Below are positions 1 to 9,515 of a DNA stretch of 64,000 bases, piece by piece. A program made the position numbers and the translations under genes. Position 1 is the stretch's first letter, and each line of letters begins with the position of its first letter. This DNA comes from JACQQW01 sp964520655 (GTDB lineage Bacteria > Omnitrophota > Gorgyraeia > Zapsychrales > Fredricksoniimonadaceae). The notes beneath the pieces were generated by a model, which was given only the letters and a program-made list of their open reading frames with translations, was not told where the DNA came from and made no database searches. The DNA lies in NCBI GenBank assembly GCA_964520655.1, contig CAZFNI010000008.1, positions 1-64,000 of the forward strand. Reading direction: 5' to 3'.

Positions 1-3000
1 AACGTTCAGGTGAATACGTTTAACAAGGTTTGGATAGTGCCGGATAAGGCTGTTGTTTATGAGAATGCGAAGGCTGGGACAGCCTATGTGGTGGAATCAA
101 GCCTTAAGGTCATGACGGAACAGGACTATTTGGCAACAAGCAGGCATGAAGCAACGGGTCCTGCCGCCGCATCACCTGTTTCGTCCTCGCTTAACCCATC
201 CCCCGGTGGGGTAGCCGATGAAAAGACGACATTTCCCCTGGCGCTGCGGTCAAAACAGGATGACGCGGCGTCACCCGTTGCCGGCACAACACAAATTGTC
301 CGCAATCTTGTCATCCCGCAATTGACTAAAGAGGTCAACACCGGTGCGAACTTTGCACAATTGCGTCAGGTCTACAATTCGCTCATTTTAGCCACGTGGT
401 ACAAAAAGAAGATCAAGGACAGCATTCTCTCCCAGGTCTACGCCGACCAGAATAAAGTGGATGGGATTAAGATCGATGACCCGAAAGAGAAGGAGAGAAT
501 ATACGCGCAATACTTAGAAGCGTTCAAGAAGGGGGCGTATAGCTTTATCAAAGAGGAGCGCGATCAAATCAGCGGACAGGTGGTTCCACGGAAATATTTC
601 TCCGGCGGGGTGACCTATATGGGCATTGATAGAGCGATGGCGGTGACCAACGATAAGGGGTGGTTATCAAGGATGAAAGATCGTGTGTTGACGATGGTCG
701 GATGCGATCTAAAACCTGAAGGATCAGCGGAAGATCGTACCGCCTCTATTGTTCCGCCTGCCGGTGCGGTCAAGTCTGAGAGGAACTATAAGATAGATGA
801 GCAAGGATTCTTGATCGGAAGCGTATTTGATGAAGGTTTTGTCCGCGAGGAACATCAAAGGTCTGCCGAGAAACCAACGATCGTTTTTGATATGGATGGG
901 ACAATGGTTGGCGTGATCCCTCCATATCTGAGGCCGGGAATAGCGGAAGAATTATTGAAATTAAAGCAAAAGGGATATCGGCTTGTTCTATGGACAGGGT
1001 CAAGGCAAAGTGGAGTTTATGGAAAGCTTTTATCCTATCCAGAAATGCAGGGCATATTTGATTTAATTGTAACAGCGGACAATGATAACAATATGGATCT
1101 ATCTGGATTGGGAGAGCAGCATTTCAGAGATTTGTTCCTTCAATTTCATGAGCCCATGCCGCAAGGTAAGGACAGGAAAAAGCCTATCAATTTGTTTGGA
1201 TATAAGTTGCTGGTGGATGATGAACAATATTCTGGAAAAGTTTTTCGTTCCTATGAGATCGCGTTGCCAGTTATCGGCAAAGAACCGACAGAGGGGTTGG
1301 CTGATCGTTTGGATGCCATGGTCCAATCCGCCGACATTGGATCCTTAAGTTATAATCAATGGCGGGAGAAATATAAAGACAGTGATATAAAAGATCGAGC
1401 GATGTCAGGGGAAGAAAAAGATGGTATGCAAGAAGAAATTAAAAGGCTTCAGCAGAAACGCGCATTGACACAAACGGAGCTGGAGGCTTTAGAAAAAGAA
1501 TTGCCTTTGTTAAATTGGGAAATGGCGGCGTTGGTCCCGTGGGTTGAGAATATCCATTACGCTTGGGAGCAGCCTGAACCGGAGGTTGAGAACGAATTGC
1601 ATTTGTGGGAAAATCAGATCGCGGTCAGAAGAGAGTTCTTATTATTGGCGGCAAGCATGATGAAAAATGTGCACATGACCACAGAAGAATTCACGCAGCG
1701 ATTAAAGGAGATGAACCGCCTATTGATCGTTGGAGAATCGGGCGGTAATTTTTATCGGGGGGCGATCACGGGGCTGCGTCAAAGCGAACAATCGTTGCTT
1801 AAGAAGGCTGGCAAACCAAGAGATGAACAGATCTTTCTTGAACGGATGCCGCTACTTAGATCTGCTCTCGAAGGCTTGCTGCAAGGACTTGCTTCTTCTA
1901 CGGATGATGAACAGTACATCAGGAATGTTGCCTGGTTTTATCAGAAAATGATCAATAGATATCTTTTTGAATCAGGGAATAATTCTTTGGCGATGAATAT
2001 GGTCAATGCGATGCTCAGAGCACGGGGTTTCATCGGGATATCGCATCACCAGCTGGACATGAAATATTTTAAGACTGTTCATCCTGATGACGTGCTGTTG
2101 GAATCTTTTTTCAATGAGTTTAAAGCGTTAGTTGGAAAGAAGGACTCGGCTCAATCAGTGGATCTGGCCATGGCGGCACCTCAGGATCCGTCGCAACAAC
2201 AAGCAAGACAGGTGACCCTTACCATCGAAGCATCGCTGATCAAGAGGATCGTGGAACAGTTTCAACATAAATTCCATTATCCGACGGAATTGTTGAGGGA
2301 TTTGTTATTCGGAAGCGATCTGATGCAGATCCGCAGTATTTTTTTGATCGATCCGGTCGACTGGGAACTTCTGGAGGCTCCTTTGGACCAGTTGGAACAT
2401 AAACTGATCGAAAAACCCGTCAATGGGACCCGGCTGCGATTTAAGATAGAACGATTGATGCAGCTGCTTAAGATGGCATCTGCGCATCTTCCACGCAGCG
2501 AGAGCGAATTGAACGATCAGGAGAAAAAGATCGTCAAGATGATCGGCGCCCAAAGCTCAGCCGTTGAAGCGGTGAATTTTCGCCTGTTAATGGCTGAGGC
2601 TGTCAATACGGCGGCGATCAAAATAGTGCATCCGCCAAAGGAGTCCAAGATCTTCCATGATCATGATACGATCATGCATGATATCCTGATGCATCGTGTT
2701 CTATCCATGTATCGATCAGCCAGGGGAAGCCTCGTAGAACGATCATTGCTTGATAATGTGTTGCATTCTGCCGATGAATTCTTTGACGATGCCGTCCGAC
2801 GCGTGAATGCTGATCAGCCGGACATGGTAGCGCATCTGGAAGCTCTTTGGGATCAAATGTTGTATCTTCCGTTGTCGGATGAGCTCTACGCGGCGATCGC
2901 CCAATATGAGTGGTGGTTCTATAAGGCGAATTCGCTGCAAATCTTCGGTGCGGGCATCGGGGATGCAATGTCAACAGCCATGCAGCTTGCCAAAGGCATC

Positions 3001-3360
3001 CCGCTGCGCAAAACATTTATCCGCGAGGAATTCAGAGCAAAAGGTATGACATTATCTCAATACATCAAATTCAGAGTGGCAGAATTTCAGCTGCGTGTGG
3101 CTAAAGAAAGCGATGCGGCCATGACTGTCCAAGGGATATCTAAAGAAAAGATGGATGCAGTAAATGATCTGGGGGGTATTGATCTGGATCCGTCAAAGGT
3201 GGCATTAGAACAGCGTTCATCCGGCGGGCAGATCGTCATGTCTGTCAATGAAAAGCTTTTAGAGAGATTAAGTCAGACTCGGGGTTTTATTCCTGTTGTG
3301 ATCGCGGTCGTGCCGTTAGCCCAGGGGACCTTAGGAGAGTTTTTAAACGGAGGGATATGA
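1..3360 (+). CDS. Modular exported protein with HAD-like domain (5' partial)
   Basis: The frame is open to base 1, so the true start and any signal peptide lie outside the window; residues are counted from base 1. Residues 1-203 match the second half of the N-terminal module of the proteins at 52764 and 56289, sharing NKVWIVP, a LKVM..DYLA segment and PRKYFSGG (196-203). A HAD-fold domain follows: DxDGT at 297-301 (nucleophile D297, acid D299), WTGSR at 331-335 and a VDD metal motif at 405-407. About 600 mostly helical residues without a recognised family come next, then a C-terminal module (GGIDL ... FIPVVIAVVP) shared with the same two proteins. Junction motifs D-x-A-M-x occur at residues 210, 465, 721 and 1038. 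The stop overlaps the next gene by 4 bases. HAD chemistry is inferred from motifs only; substrate unknown. Confidence 0.8.
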   Translation, partial: NVQVNTFNKVWIVPDKAVVYENAKAGTAYVVESSLKVMTEQDYLATSRHEATGPAAASPVSSSLNPSPGGVADEKTTFPLALRSKQDDAASPVAGTTQIVRNLVIPQLTKEVNTGANFAQLRQVYNSLILATWYKKKIKDSILSQVYADQNKVDGIKIDDPKEKERIYAQYLEAFKKGAYSFIKEERDQISGQVVPRKYFSGGVTYMGIDRAMAVTNDKGWLSRMKDRVLTMVGCDLKPEGSAEDRTASIVPPAGAVKSERNYKIDEQGFLIGSVFDEGFVREEHQRSAEKPTIVFDMDGTMVGVIPPYLRPGIAEELLKLKQKGYRLVLWTGSRQSGVYGKLLSYPEMQGIFDLIVTADNDNNMDLSGLGEQHFRDLFLQFHEPMPQGKDRKKPINLFGYKLLVDDEQYSGKVFRSYEIALPVIGKEPTEGLADRLDAMVQSADIGSLSYNQWREKYKDSDIKDRAMSGEEKDGMQEEIKRLQQKRALTQTELEALEKELPLLNWEMAALVPWVENIHYAWEQPEPEVENELHLWENQIAVRREFLLLAASMMKNVHMTTEEFTQRLKEMNRLLIVGESGGNFYRGAITGLRQSEQSLLKKAGKPRDEQIFLERMPLLRSALEGLLQGLASSTDDEQYIRNVAWFYQKMINRYLFESGNNSLAMNMVNAMLRARGFIGISHHQLDMKYFKTVHPDDVLLESFFNEFKALVGKKDSAQSVDLAMAAPQDPSQQQARQVTLTIEASLIKRIVEQFQHKFHYPTELLRDLLFGSDLMQIRSIFLIDPVDWELLEAPLDQLEHKLIEKPVNGTRLRFKIERLMQLLKMASAHLPRSESELNDQEKKIVKMIGAQSSAVEAVNFRLLMAEAVNTAAIKIVHPPKESKIFHDHDTIMHDILMHRVLSMYRSARGSLVERSLLDNVLHSADEFFDDAVRRVNADQPDMVAHLEALWDQMLYLPLSDELYAAIAQYEWWFYKANSLQIFGAGIGDAMSTAMQLAKGIPLRKTFIREEFRAKGMTLSQYIKFRVAEFQLRVAKESDAAMTVQGISKEKMDAVNDLGGIDLDPSKVALEQRSSGGQIVMSVNEKLLERLSQTRGFIPVVIAVVPLAQGTLGEFLNGGI

Positions 3361-4175
3361 TCAAGGGTATACGCATTTTGAATTTTGACGACAGTGTTAC
3401 CACGCAGAAGCGATTTATCGGCGAGTTTGATCCTCAGGTCATTGACCTGACCCGCTTGAATACGAAAGCACGGATGTGGGCGTTCCATTCAACGGTTCGT
3501 GATATCAGTAATGCGATCAGCCCTTCACGGGTCAGTATGCTTTCCTTTATCGGCAGCAGCGACTATCATCACGTCACCAGCATTTTGTTGAAAAAATATG
3601 TCCATCCCATCACGGTCATCGTTTTCGACCACAGGCCGGATTGGAATATTTTCTGGCCAAAAATGGCCTGCAATTCCTGGGTCAGCCGCGAGGTGGAACT
3701 GGTCAATGTCATCCATATCCTGCAGTTCGGCATCGGCAAGGACGCCATGCGTCATCCGCGAAAGATCTCCGGGAATTTCCGTTCGCTTAAAGGAGGCAGG
3801 CTCAAGCTTTACGGGCATTATGTGTCCCCGCTGATCCAAAGGATCGTCGCGGACATCTCGACAGACGATGTTTACATCAGTCTGGATAAGTCGTGTCTGC
3901 GCAAAGAAGAGAATTTAAGCAATTGGGAAGAAGGGCAAATGCGTTTAGACCAGGTGCTGGAGATCATCACCGCGGTCGGCGCTAAAAAAAATATCCTGGG
4001 CATGGATGTGACGGGTGAATATTCCGAGCCGATCTATGAACATGTTTTTAAAAAGGTTTACGCCGACATGAATCGTCCCAAACAATTTACGGCATTCAAT
4101 AAGACCCCCGGCGAGATCGAGTGGGTCAATGAGAACACTAATATCCGCATCGCCCGCGCCGTTTTAGCAAAATAA
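3357..4175 (+). CDS. Arginase-family-like protein
   Basis: 272 residues. Segments resemble the arginase/agmatinase (ureohydrolase) fold: GSSDYHH at 66-72 in place of GGDHS, FDHRPDW at 90-96 in place of the DAHxD metal site, and SLDKS at 175-179 followed by NWEEGQM at 189-195. The third metal motif is normally SxDxD; here its last Asp is Ser, so the binuclear manganese site may be incomplete and hydrolase activity is uncertain. The ATG overlaps the stop of the modular HAD protein (ATGA), so the two genes are probably translationally coupled, which hints at a joint role. No signal peptide is seen, so it should be cytoplasmic, unlike its exported neighbour. The family call is reasonably firm; the substrate is unknown. 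Confidence 0.65.
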   Translation: MIKGIRILNFDDSVTTQKRFIGEFDPQVIDLTRLNTKARMWAFHSTVRDISNAISPSRVSMLSFIGSSDYHHVTSILLKKYVHPITVIVFDHRPDWNIFWPKMACNSWVSREVELVNVIHILQFGIGKDAMRHPRKISGNFRSLKGGRLKLYGHYVSPLIQRIVADISTDDVYISLDKSCLRKEENLSNWEEGQMRLDQVLEIITAVGAKKNILGMDVTGEYSEPIYEHVFKKVYADMNRPKQFTAFNKTPGEIEWVNENTNIRIARAVLAK

Positions 4176-4203
4176 TTGGCATTTGCCATAGATGTGCTAG
4201 AAT
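4176..4203 (+). promoter_or_regulatory. Promoter for the trans-sulfuration enzyme gene
   Basis: TTGGCA (4176-4181) and TAGAAT (4198-4203) are separated by 16 bases. This predicts a start near 4210 and a leader of about 35 bases with a CAGGGAG ribosome binding site before the ATG at 4245. It lies just after the arginase-like stop codon and marks a new transcription unit. Confidence 0.5.
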
Positions 4204-4244
4204 TACTGACCATCAGATGATCAATTAAATTCCAGGGAGTTTGT

Positions 4245-5384
4245 ATGAATATACGCACACAATCCGTGCATACGGGCGTTAATATCGATAAAACATTTAA
4301 TTCCGTCATCACGCCGCTGTATCCTACATCCACGTTTTTTTTCGATGAGATCGGCAAGAATAAGGGTTTTGATTACACCCGCAGCGGCAACCCGACGCGC
4401 GCGGCGCTAGAAAATAATATCGCGGCGCTTGAGGGTGGGGTCAATTGTTCCGTGACCGCGACCGGCATGGCCGCGATCACCGCTGTCATGTTCTTCCTTA
4501 AACCCGGCGACCATATCGTTGCCGGCGACGATATTTATGGTGGGACATACCGCCTTTTTAATGCTGTGTTAAAGCCAATGGGATTTAATTTCTCGTTTAT
4601 CAATATGCGTGATCTGGCTTTGGTGAAGAAAAGCGTGACGACAAAGACGAAAATGATCTGGATCGAAACGCCCTCCAATCCACTGCTTAATATCATCGAT
4701 ATCGAAGCGGTTGTTGCCATCGCGAAAAAACGCAAGATCCTGACGGTCGCGGACAATACGTTCTTATCACCATATTTCCAAAAGCCTTTTGACTTTGGGG
4801 TTGACATGGTGGTGCATTCAACAACCAAATACATTAACGGGCACAGCGATGTCGTCGGAGGCGCGATCATTTACAGCAACAAAGAACTGCAGGAGCGCGG
4901 CCGCTATCTGGTCAATGCTTTAGGTGTTTCCCAGGCTCCTTATGATGCGTGGCTGGTGTTGCGGGGGGTCAAGACTCTGGCGCCGCGCATGGAAGCGCAT
5001 CAGGACAATGCGATCAAGGTGGCGCATTTTCTGGAAGCGCACTCGAATGTCAAGAAAGTGTATTATCCGGGTTTAAAAAGCCATCCCCAGCAGGCATTGA
5101 TCGCGAAGCAGATGAAAGGTTTCGGCGGCATGCTGGCCTTTGAGTTGAATACCAGAAAAGTCCCGTTAAATAAATTCTTTAAACGGTTGAAATATTTTGC
5201 CCTGGCGGAATCGCTGGGTGGGGTCGAATCCCTGACGGAAGCCCCGTGGTTCATGAGCCATGCCTCAATGGGAGAAGCGGGCTTAAAGAAGTCTGGAATT
5301 ACTAAAGAGACCGTGCGGGTGTCGTTGGGCATCGAAGGTGCAGATGATCTGATCAGTGATCTAAACCAAGCCCTTAAAGGATAA
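4245..5384 (+). CDS. PLP-dependent cystathionine gamma-synthase/lyase family enzyme
   Basis: 379 residues, the normal length for the Cys/Met metabolism PLP family (MetB, MetC, MetZ, methionine gamma-lyase). The pyridoxal lysine is K195 in HSTTKYINGH, and D170 in VADNTF should hold the PLP ring nitrogen. YTRSGNPTR at 44-52 and SLGGVESL near the C-terminus are family signatures. These enzymes join or split cystathionine and related thioethers in sulfur amino-acid metabolism. The sequence does not decide between cystathionine gamma-synthase, beta-lyase and gamma-lyase, and no other methionine gene is nearby. It has its own promoter and a ribosome binding site, and is followed after 3 bases by a TPR-SPOR gene that is probably cotranscribed by position only. 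Cytoplasmic. Confidence 0.9.
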   Translation: MNIRTQSVHTGVNIDKTFNSVITPLYPTSTFFFDEIGKNKGFDYTRSGNPTRAALENNIAALEGGVNCSVTATGMAAITAVMFFLKPGDHIVAGDDIYGGTYRLFNAVLKPMGFNFSFINMRDLALVKKSVTTKTKMIWIETPSNPLLNIIDIEAVVAIAKKRKILTVADNTFLSPYFQKPFDFGVDMVVHSTTKYINGHSDVVGGAIIYSNKELQERGRYLVNALGVSQAPYDAWLVLRGVKTLAPRMEAHQDNAIKVAHFLEAHSNVKKVYYPGLKSHPQQALIAKQMKGFGGMLAFELNTRKVPLNKFFKRLKYFALAESLGGVESLTEAPWFMSHASMGEAGLKKSGITKETVRVSLGIEGADDLISDLNQALKG

Positions 5385-5387
5385 GAC

Positions 5388-6137
5388 ATGCGTTTGATCT
5401 TGTGTTTGATAATGGTGTTGATCCCGGCTGCTGCACACGCCGCTGTCCTGGCAGACGTGGAAGCCGCGGTGATGGATAAGGATTATGCGGCTGGACGAGA
5501 CCTGGCGTCAAAGCTTTCCAAAACAACAACTGATCACAAAGTGCGTTTGGAGGCCTCCTATTATCTGGGGTTGTGTTATTTGCGTTTAGGGCAATTCCCT
5601 CGAGCCCGCAGTATATTAAAGGAAGTGATGAATGGGGCCCCGTCCCAGGATCTATATGAAAAAGCGGCTCTGGGCGTGGCGGAAGGTTTATATATGCAAG
5701 GGTTTTACAGCGATGCGCTTAAAGCCAGCCATAAATTGTTGTTCAAATATCCTAATTCTCCGTCAAAAAGCCTGATCTATTTGAAGATCGCGAGGGCCAA
5801 TCTGAAACTGATGCGGTGGGAAGAGGCCAAGGCATTCCTCAATAAATTGATCAAAGAATTCCCGCAAAGTTTTGAAGCCCCCATCGCCAAGGGACTTCTT
5901 GAAGAGAAAGAATTCTTCGCGGTGCAGGTGGGGGCTTTCCTCGATCAGGAGAAAGCGATGCATCTGGTGGAGGAGTTAAAGTCCAAAGCGCAGTACGCGT
6001 ATATCGTTGAGACAGTATCGCCGGAAGGCCGTAAATTCTACCGGGTGCGCGTGGGGCAGATCGCTTCACTTGACAGCGCCCAGAGCGTGCAGACACAATT
6101 GTCCCGGCAGGGATACCCTTCTCTTATATATCCTTAA
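5388..6137 (+). CDS. Exported TPR protein with C-terminal SPOR domain
   Basis: 249 residues. A signal peptide (about 1-18, cut after AHA) is followed by roughly three tetratricopeptide-like helical repeats (about 35-165, with YYLGLCYLRLGQFPRARSIL-type units). A SPOR domain occupies about 178-249 (FFAVQVGAFLDQEKA, then YRVRVGQ). SPOR domains bind denuded glycan strands of septal peptidoglycan, so a role in cell division or envelope maintenance is plausible. It starts 3 bases after the PLP enzyme and its stop directly abuts the miaA ATG, so it lies within a tight operon. The domain assignment is based on pattern; the biological role is inference. Confidence 0.75.
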   Translation: MRLILCLIMVLIPAAAHAAVLADVEAAVMDKDYAAGRDLASKLSKTTTDHKVRLEASYYLGLCYLRLGQFPRARSILKEVMNGAPSQDLYEKAALGVAEGLYMQGFYSDALKASHKLLFKYPNSPSKSLIYLKIARANLKLMRWEEAKAFLNKLIKEFPQSFEAPIAKGLLEEKEFFAVQVGAFLDQEKAMHLVEELKSKAQYAYIVETVSPEGRKFYRVRVGQIASLDSAQSVQTQLSRQGYPSLIYP

Positions 6138-7058
6138 ATGCCTCAAAAGATCATTTTTATCGTCGGGCCGACCGGGGTCGGCAAATCAGCACTCGGGGCC
6201 GCGTTAGCGCTTAAGACCGGCGGAGAGATCGTCTCCGCGGATGCCATGCAGGTCTACAGACAGGTCAACATCGTCTGTGATAAACCTTCTGTGGAGATGC
6301 GCCGGCAGGTAATGCATCATCTGCTAGATGAGATAAGCATCACTGACGAATATGATGTGGTACAGTTCCGTAAAGCCGCTATCGAAGCGATCGATGGCAT
6401 TCATGCCAAGGCCAAGCTGCCGATCGTTGTGGGTGGCAGCGGCATGTATATTACCGTGCTGTTAGACGGTATATTTGAGTCGGGATTTAGGGATGAGGAT
6501 TACCGCGAAGAATTATTAAAGCAGGATCCTTCGGCGTTGCACGCGATGCTGGCCGATCGCGATCCTTTGGCGGCGGCCAAGATCCATCCCAATGACGTTA
6601 AACGATTGGTAAGGGCGCTGGAAGTGTTCCGCGTCGCTGGCAAGCCCATCTCCCAATTGCAGCAGGACCGCAGCGGCTTGTGGGGGAAATATGACATCAC
6701 GATCATCGGCCTTTTTCGGGACAGGCCTGTTCTATACGCCATGGCGGAAGAACGCGTTGAGAAGATGTTTGAGAGGGGATTGGTCGAAGAAATTAAAAAT
6801 TTGTGCGCTCTTGGCCTTAGTCGCACTGCCGCCACGATGATCGGTGTCCCAGAGGTGCGGGGATATTTAAACGGAGAATATGACCTGGAGCGTGCAAAAT
6901 ATTTATTGAAACGCAACACGCGTCACTATATCAAGCGGCAGCTTACATGGTTCCGACGGGACAAACGTATCCAGTGGGTTGATGCCGGCGCTAAGGCCAT
7001 TCCAGAGATTGTTGATGGGGTATTAGAATGTAGGGTTAGGGGCAGGGCAAGTTCATGA
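6138..7058 (+). CDS. miaA: tRNA dimethylallyltransferase
   Basis: 306 residues, typical of MiaA. GPTGVGKS at residues 10-17 is the P-loop, followed by SADAMQVYR, the substrate-binding segment (usually SADSMQVY). VGGSGMY and the C-terminal KRNTRHYIKRQLTWFRRD segment are also characteristic. The enzyme transfers a dimethylallyl group to N6 of A37 in tRNAs that read UNN codons. The ATG directly follows the stop of the TPR-SPOR gene with no spacer, so translation is likely coupled. Cytoplasmic. No anomalies seen. Confidence 0.95.
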   Translation: MPQKIIFIVGPTGVGKSALGAALALKTGGEIVSADAMQVYRQVNIVCDKPSVEMRRQVMHHLLDEISITDEYDVVQFRKAAIEAIDGIHAKAKLPIVVGGSGMYITVLLDGIFESGFRDEDYREELLKQDPSALHAMLADRDPLAAAKIHPNDVKRLVRALEVFRVAGKPISQLQQDRSGLWGKYDITIIGLFRDRPVLYAMAEERVEKMFERGLVEEIKNLCALGLSRTAATMIGVPEVRGYLNGEYDLERAKYLLKRNTRHYIKRQLTWFRRDKRIQWVDAGAKAIPEIVDGVLECRVRGRASS

Positions 7059-7232
7059 AGGATGAAACGTCCCCCGTCACATACCACCTGTTGCCGTTGA
7101 GATAACTAGATTTAATTAAAGCAACCCCTGTTCGAATGTGAACATGTCTATGTGTTACGGGGGTTAGGGGGGTTGAATCCTGAATGAATCTTGACCTGGC
7201 CCTATCCAAAAGCGATGAAATGAGAATGCTCT
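7059..7232. other. Intergenic region with a distant inverted repeat
   Basis: A 174-base gap between miaA and hflX. CCCCCGTCACAT (7071-7082) is nearly the reverse complement of ATGTGTTACGGGGG (7150-7163), about 70 bases apart; the pair could form a long-range stem or be a degenerate repeat. TTGACC at 7190 could be a -35 element for hflX, but no convincing -10 box follows. I see no gene here. Confidence 0.35.
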
Positions 7233-8480
7233 ATGCGTGAAAAGATCCTGTTATGCGTCGTGCAGTTAAGCAACCGCAGTCCCTGGACCCTTGAGGATGA
7301 GGACAATGAGATGCGCGAGCTCATCCATTCCTGCGGCGGGGAAGTTGTGCAGACCGTGTTCTGCAAAGCCTTGCCGCCGACCCCTTCGCATTTGATCACC
7401 AAGGGCAAGGTCGAGGAGATCGCCGCGGTCTGTCATTTGGGCGGCATCGACGCGGTGGTCATTTCGGTGGACTTAAAAGGCAGTCAGCAGCGCAACCTTG
7501 AGGAGGATTTCGGCGTAAAGACCTTGGACCGCACCCAGGTCATCTTGGATATCTTTGCCAAGAACGCGACGTCACTCGAAGGGAAAATGCAGGTGGAATT
7601 GGCTCAGCTGTCGTATTTATTACCCCGCCTTGTCGGCAGCAATGAAGAGCTTTCTCGTCTTGGAGGAGGGATCGGGACATCGGGCCCGGGTGAGACGAAG
7701 CTTGAAGTCGACCGCCGCCGCATTGGCGCGCGCGTGGCCAAATTGAAAAAAGACCTAAAAGAGATCACTCAGAGCCGCGCGGTCAAACGCAAGAAACGCC
7801 ATGAACATGAAGTCCCGACGGTGGCATTAGTCGGCTATACCAATGCGGGAAAAAGCACGCTGCTTAACGCCCTGACCAATGCAGAAACCAGGACCCATGA
7901 TGGGCTCTTTACGACGCTCGATTCCCTCTCCCGTCAAAGCGACCTGCCCAATCACCATAAGGTCGTATTCTCGGATACGGTCGGGTTCATGCATGACCTG
8001 CCGCACGGCCTGATCGAAGCTTTTAAGGCGACGTTAGAGGAGGTTTCTCACGCGGATCTCCTGCTGCATGTGCTGGATATCAGCAATCCGAATTTTCGTA
8101 ATTTGTATGCGGCGGTCAATGCTGTTCTGGAAGAATTGAAAGTATTAGATAAGCCGACGATCTTAGTCCTCAACAAGATCGATCTGTGTGAAGACAGGTC
8201 CCGTTATAAGGAATTCGATAAGGATAAGCAGGAGTTCATCGGGATCAGCGCGGCCAAGGGGGAGAATATCCATTCCCTATTATTACTGATCGAAGAACAT
8301 TTGACCTCAGGCAGCGTGGCGATCAATGTGGTCGTCCCATCAGACCGTATGGACCTGGTTAATCTGGCCCATTCTAACGGGCAGGTGGAGGAGGTTAAAT
8401 ATTTAAGTAAAGGCATACGGATCAAGGCTCTGCTTCCGGCGAAGACCGCGGCCGTGATCACCCGCGAGGCCCGCCAATAA
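7233..8480 (+). CDS. hflX: GTPase HflX
   Basis: 415 residues, usual for HflX. The N-terminal nucleotide-binding half contains the glycine-rich LGGGIGTSGPGETKLE loop and coiled-coil residues. The GTPase domain follows, with the P-loop GYTNAGKST at 201-209, the switch region FTTLDS, DTVGFM and NKID. HflX binds 50S subunits and rescues or splits stalled 70S ribosomes, for instance after heat stress. I use the ATG at 7233, which gives the expected N-terminus; there is no clear Shine-Dalgarno sequence before it. Cytoplasmic and ribosome-associated. Confidence 0.93.
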   Translation: MREKILLCVVQLSNRSPWTLEDEDNEMRELIHSCGGEVVQTVFCKALPPTPSHLITKGKVEEIAAVCHLGGIDAVVISVDLKGSQQRNLEEDFGVKTLDRTQVILDIFAKNATSLEGKMQVELAQLSYLLPRLVGSNEELSRLGGGIGTSGPGETKLEVDRRRIGARVAKLKKDLKEITQSRAVKRKKRHEHEVPTVALVGYTNAGKSTLLNALTNAETRTHDGLFTTLDSLSRQSDLPNHHKVVFSDTVGFMHDLPHGLIEAFKATLEEVSHADLLLHVLDISNPNFRNLYAAVNAVLEELKVLDKPTILVLNKIDLCEDRSRYKEFDKDKQEFIGISAAKGENIHSLLLLIEEHLTSGSVAINVVVPSDRMDLVNLAHSNGQVEEVKYLSKGIRIKALLPAKTAAVITREARQ

Positions 8481-8507
8481 GCCGTCGATATTGCCCGGCG
8501 GCGTTGA

Positions 8508-8536
8508 TTGACAAGTTTTCTAAACTATGTTAAATT
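8508..8536 (+). promoter_or_regulatory. Promoter placed for a leaderless bamD-like mRNA
   Basis: TTGACA (8508-8513), a 17-base spacer and TAAATT (8531-8536). The predicted transcription start, about 7 bases after the -10 box, coincides with the ATG at 8543. No ribosome binding site lies between, which suggests a leaderless transcript. Confidence 0.55.
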
Positions 8537-8542
8537 GACCCA

Positions 8543-9499
8543 ATGAAAATCAACCATCGATCATTCATATTTCTCCTCGCGTTCGTCTTTTTGTTCCCCC
8601 AATTCAGTCATGCTGTTTGGATATGGACCCCGCAAACGGGAAAATTCATTAACCCTAAGATGGCGGTCAAATCAACGCCGAGGGAACAACTGGAATTCGC
8701 GTTGGCTTTTATGGACGGCAAGAAATATCCTCAGGCGTTAGCGGAATTAAAAAAACTGGTCCGCAATTACCCCCGCGCCAAAGAAGCTCCTGAAGCCCAG
8801 TATTATACGGGTCAAATATTAGAGATCCAAAGCAAGCCCTATGAGGCATTCAAGGCTTATCAGACAGTGATCGATAAGTATCCTTTTAGTGAGCGAGCGG
8901 CGGAGATCGTGGGCCTGCAGTTTAAGATCGGCAATCAGATGCTGACAGGAACAGATAAACGTGGCAAATGGGTCAAGGCTGTTGTCGGTGGGGATGACCG
9001 GATCACGGAAATATACCGCGCGGTCATCAAGAACGCGCCGTACGGCAAATATGCCGCGGAGGCCCAGTATAAGATCGGTTTGTATTTGAAAGAACGTTCC
9101 TTGTTCCAGGAAGCCCGGGATGAATTTGAGAAGACCATGGGGGATTATCCCAATACCGAGTGGGCCAAGGCGGCCAAGTTCCAGATCGCCATGGCGGATA
9201 CCAAACGCGCGGGGAATATCCAGCATGAGCAAAAGACCACCAGTATCGCGCTGGAGGAATTCAAAGAATTCGTCAAATCACATCCGGACAGTGAGTTGAC
9301 CCCTCAGGCCAAACAGCAGATCGCCACGTTGCGAGACAAGGAAGCCCAGAGCTCATTCTTAGTTGCCCAGTTCTATGAGAAGCAGAAGAATTATAAATCC
9401 GCTTCGGTGTATTATCAGGACATCGTCAGTTATTATGCGGACACGGCCTGGGCGACAAAAGCACTGAAACGTCTACGGGCCCTGCCTCACGGTAAATAG
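8543..9499 (+). CDS. bamD: BamD/YfiO-like TPR outer-membrane assembly protein
   Basis: 318 residues. A signal peptide (1-24, cut after SHA) is followed by TPR units such as ALAFMDGKKYPQALAELKKL, with FVKSHPDSE and YYQDIVSYYADTAWA repeats further on, the arrangement of BamD. BamD supports BamA in folding beta-barrels into the outer membrane. Unlike typical BamD there is no lipobox cysteine at the cleavage site, so this version may be a soluble periplasmic protein or be anchored differently. It is followed after 16 bases by an LptE-like lipoprotein, so the pair forms an outer-membrane biogenesis unit. The promoter appears to give a leaderless mRNA. Confidence 0.72.
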   Translation: MKINHRSFIFLLAFVFLFPQFSHAVWIWTPQTGKFINPKMAVKSTPREQLEFALAFMDGKKYPQALAELKKLVRNYPRAKEAPEAQYYTGQILEIQSKPYEAFKAYQTVIDKYPFSERAAEIVGLQFKIGNQMLTGTDKRGKWVKAVVGGDDRITEIYRAVIKNAPYGKYAAEAQYKIGLYLKERSLFQEARDEFEKTMGDYPNTEWAKAAKFQIAMADTKRAGNIQHEQKTTSIALEEFKEFVKSHPDSELTPQAKQQIATLRDKEAQSSFLVAQFYEKQKNYKSASVYYQDIVSYYADTAWATKALKRLRALPHGK

Positions 9500-9515
9500 G
9501 CAACGGATAATCATT

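Noticed and set aside
2672..3016. A 114-codon minus-strand frame in the HAD modular gene
   Set aside because: It lies antisense within a well-supported coding region and has an unnatural His/Arg/Pro-rich composition.
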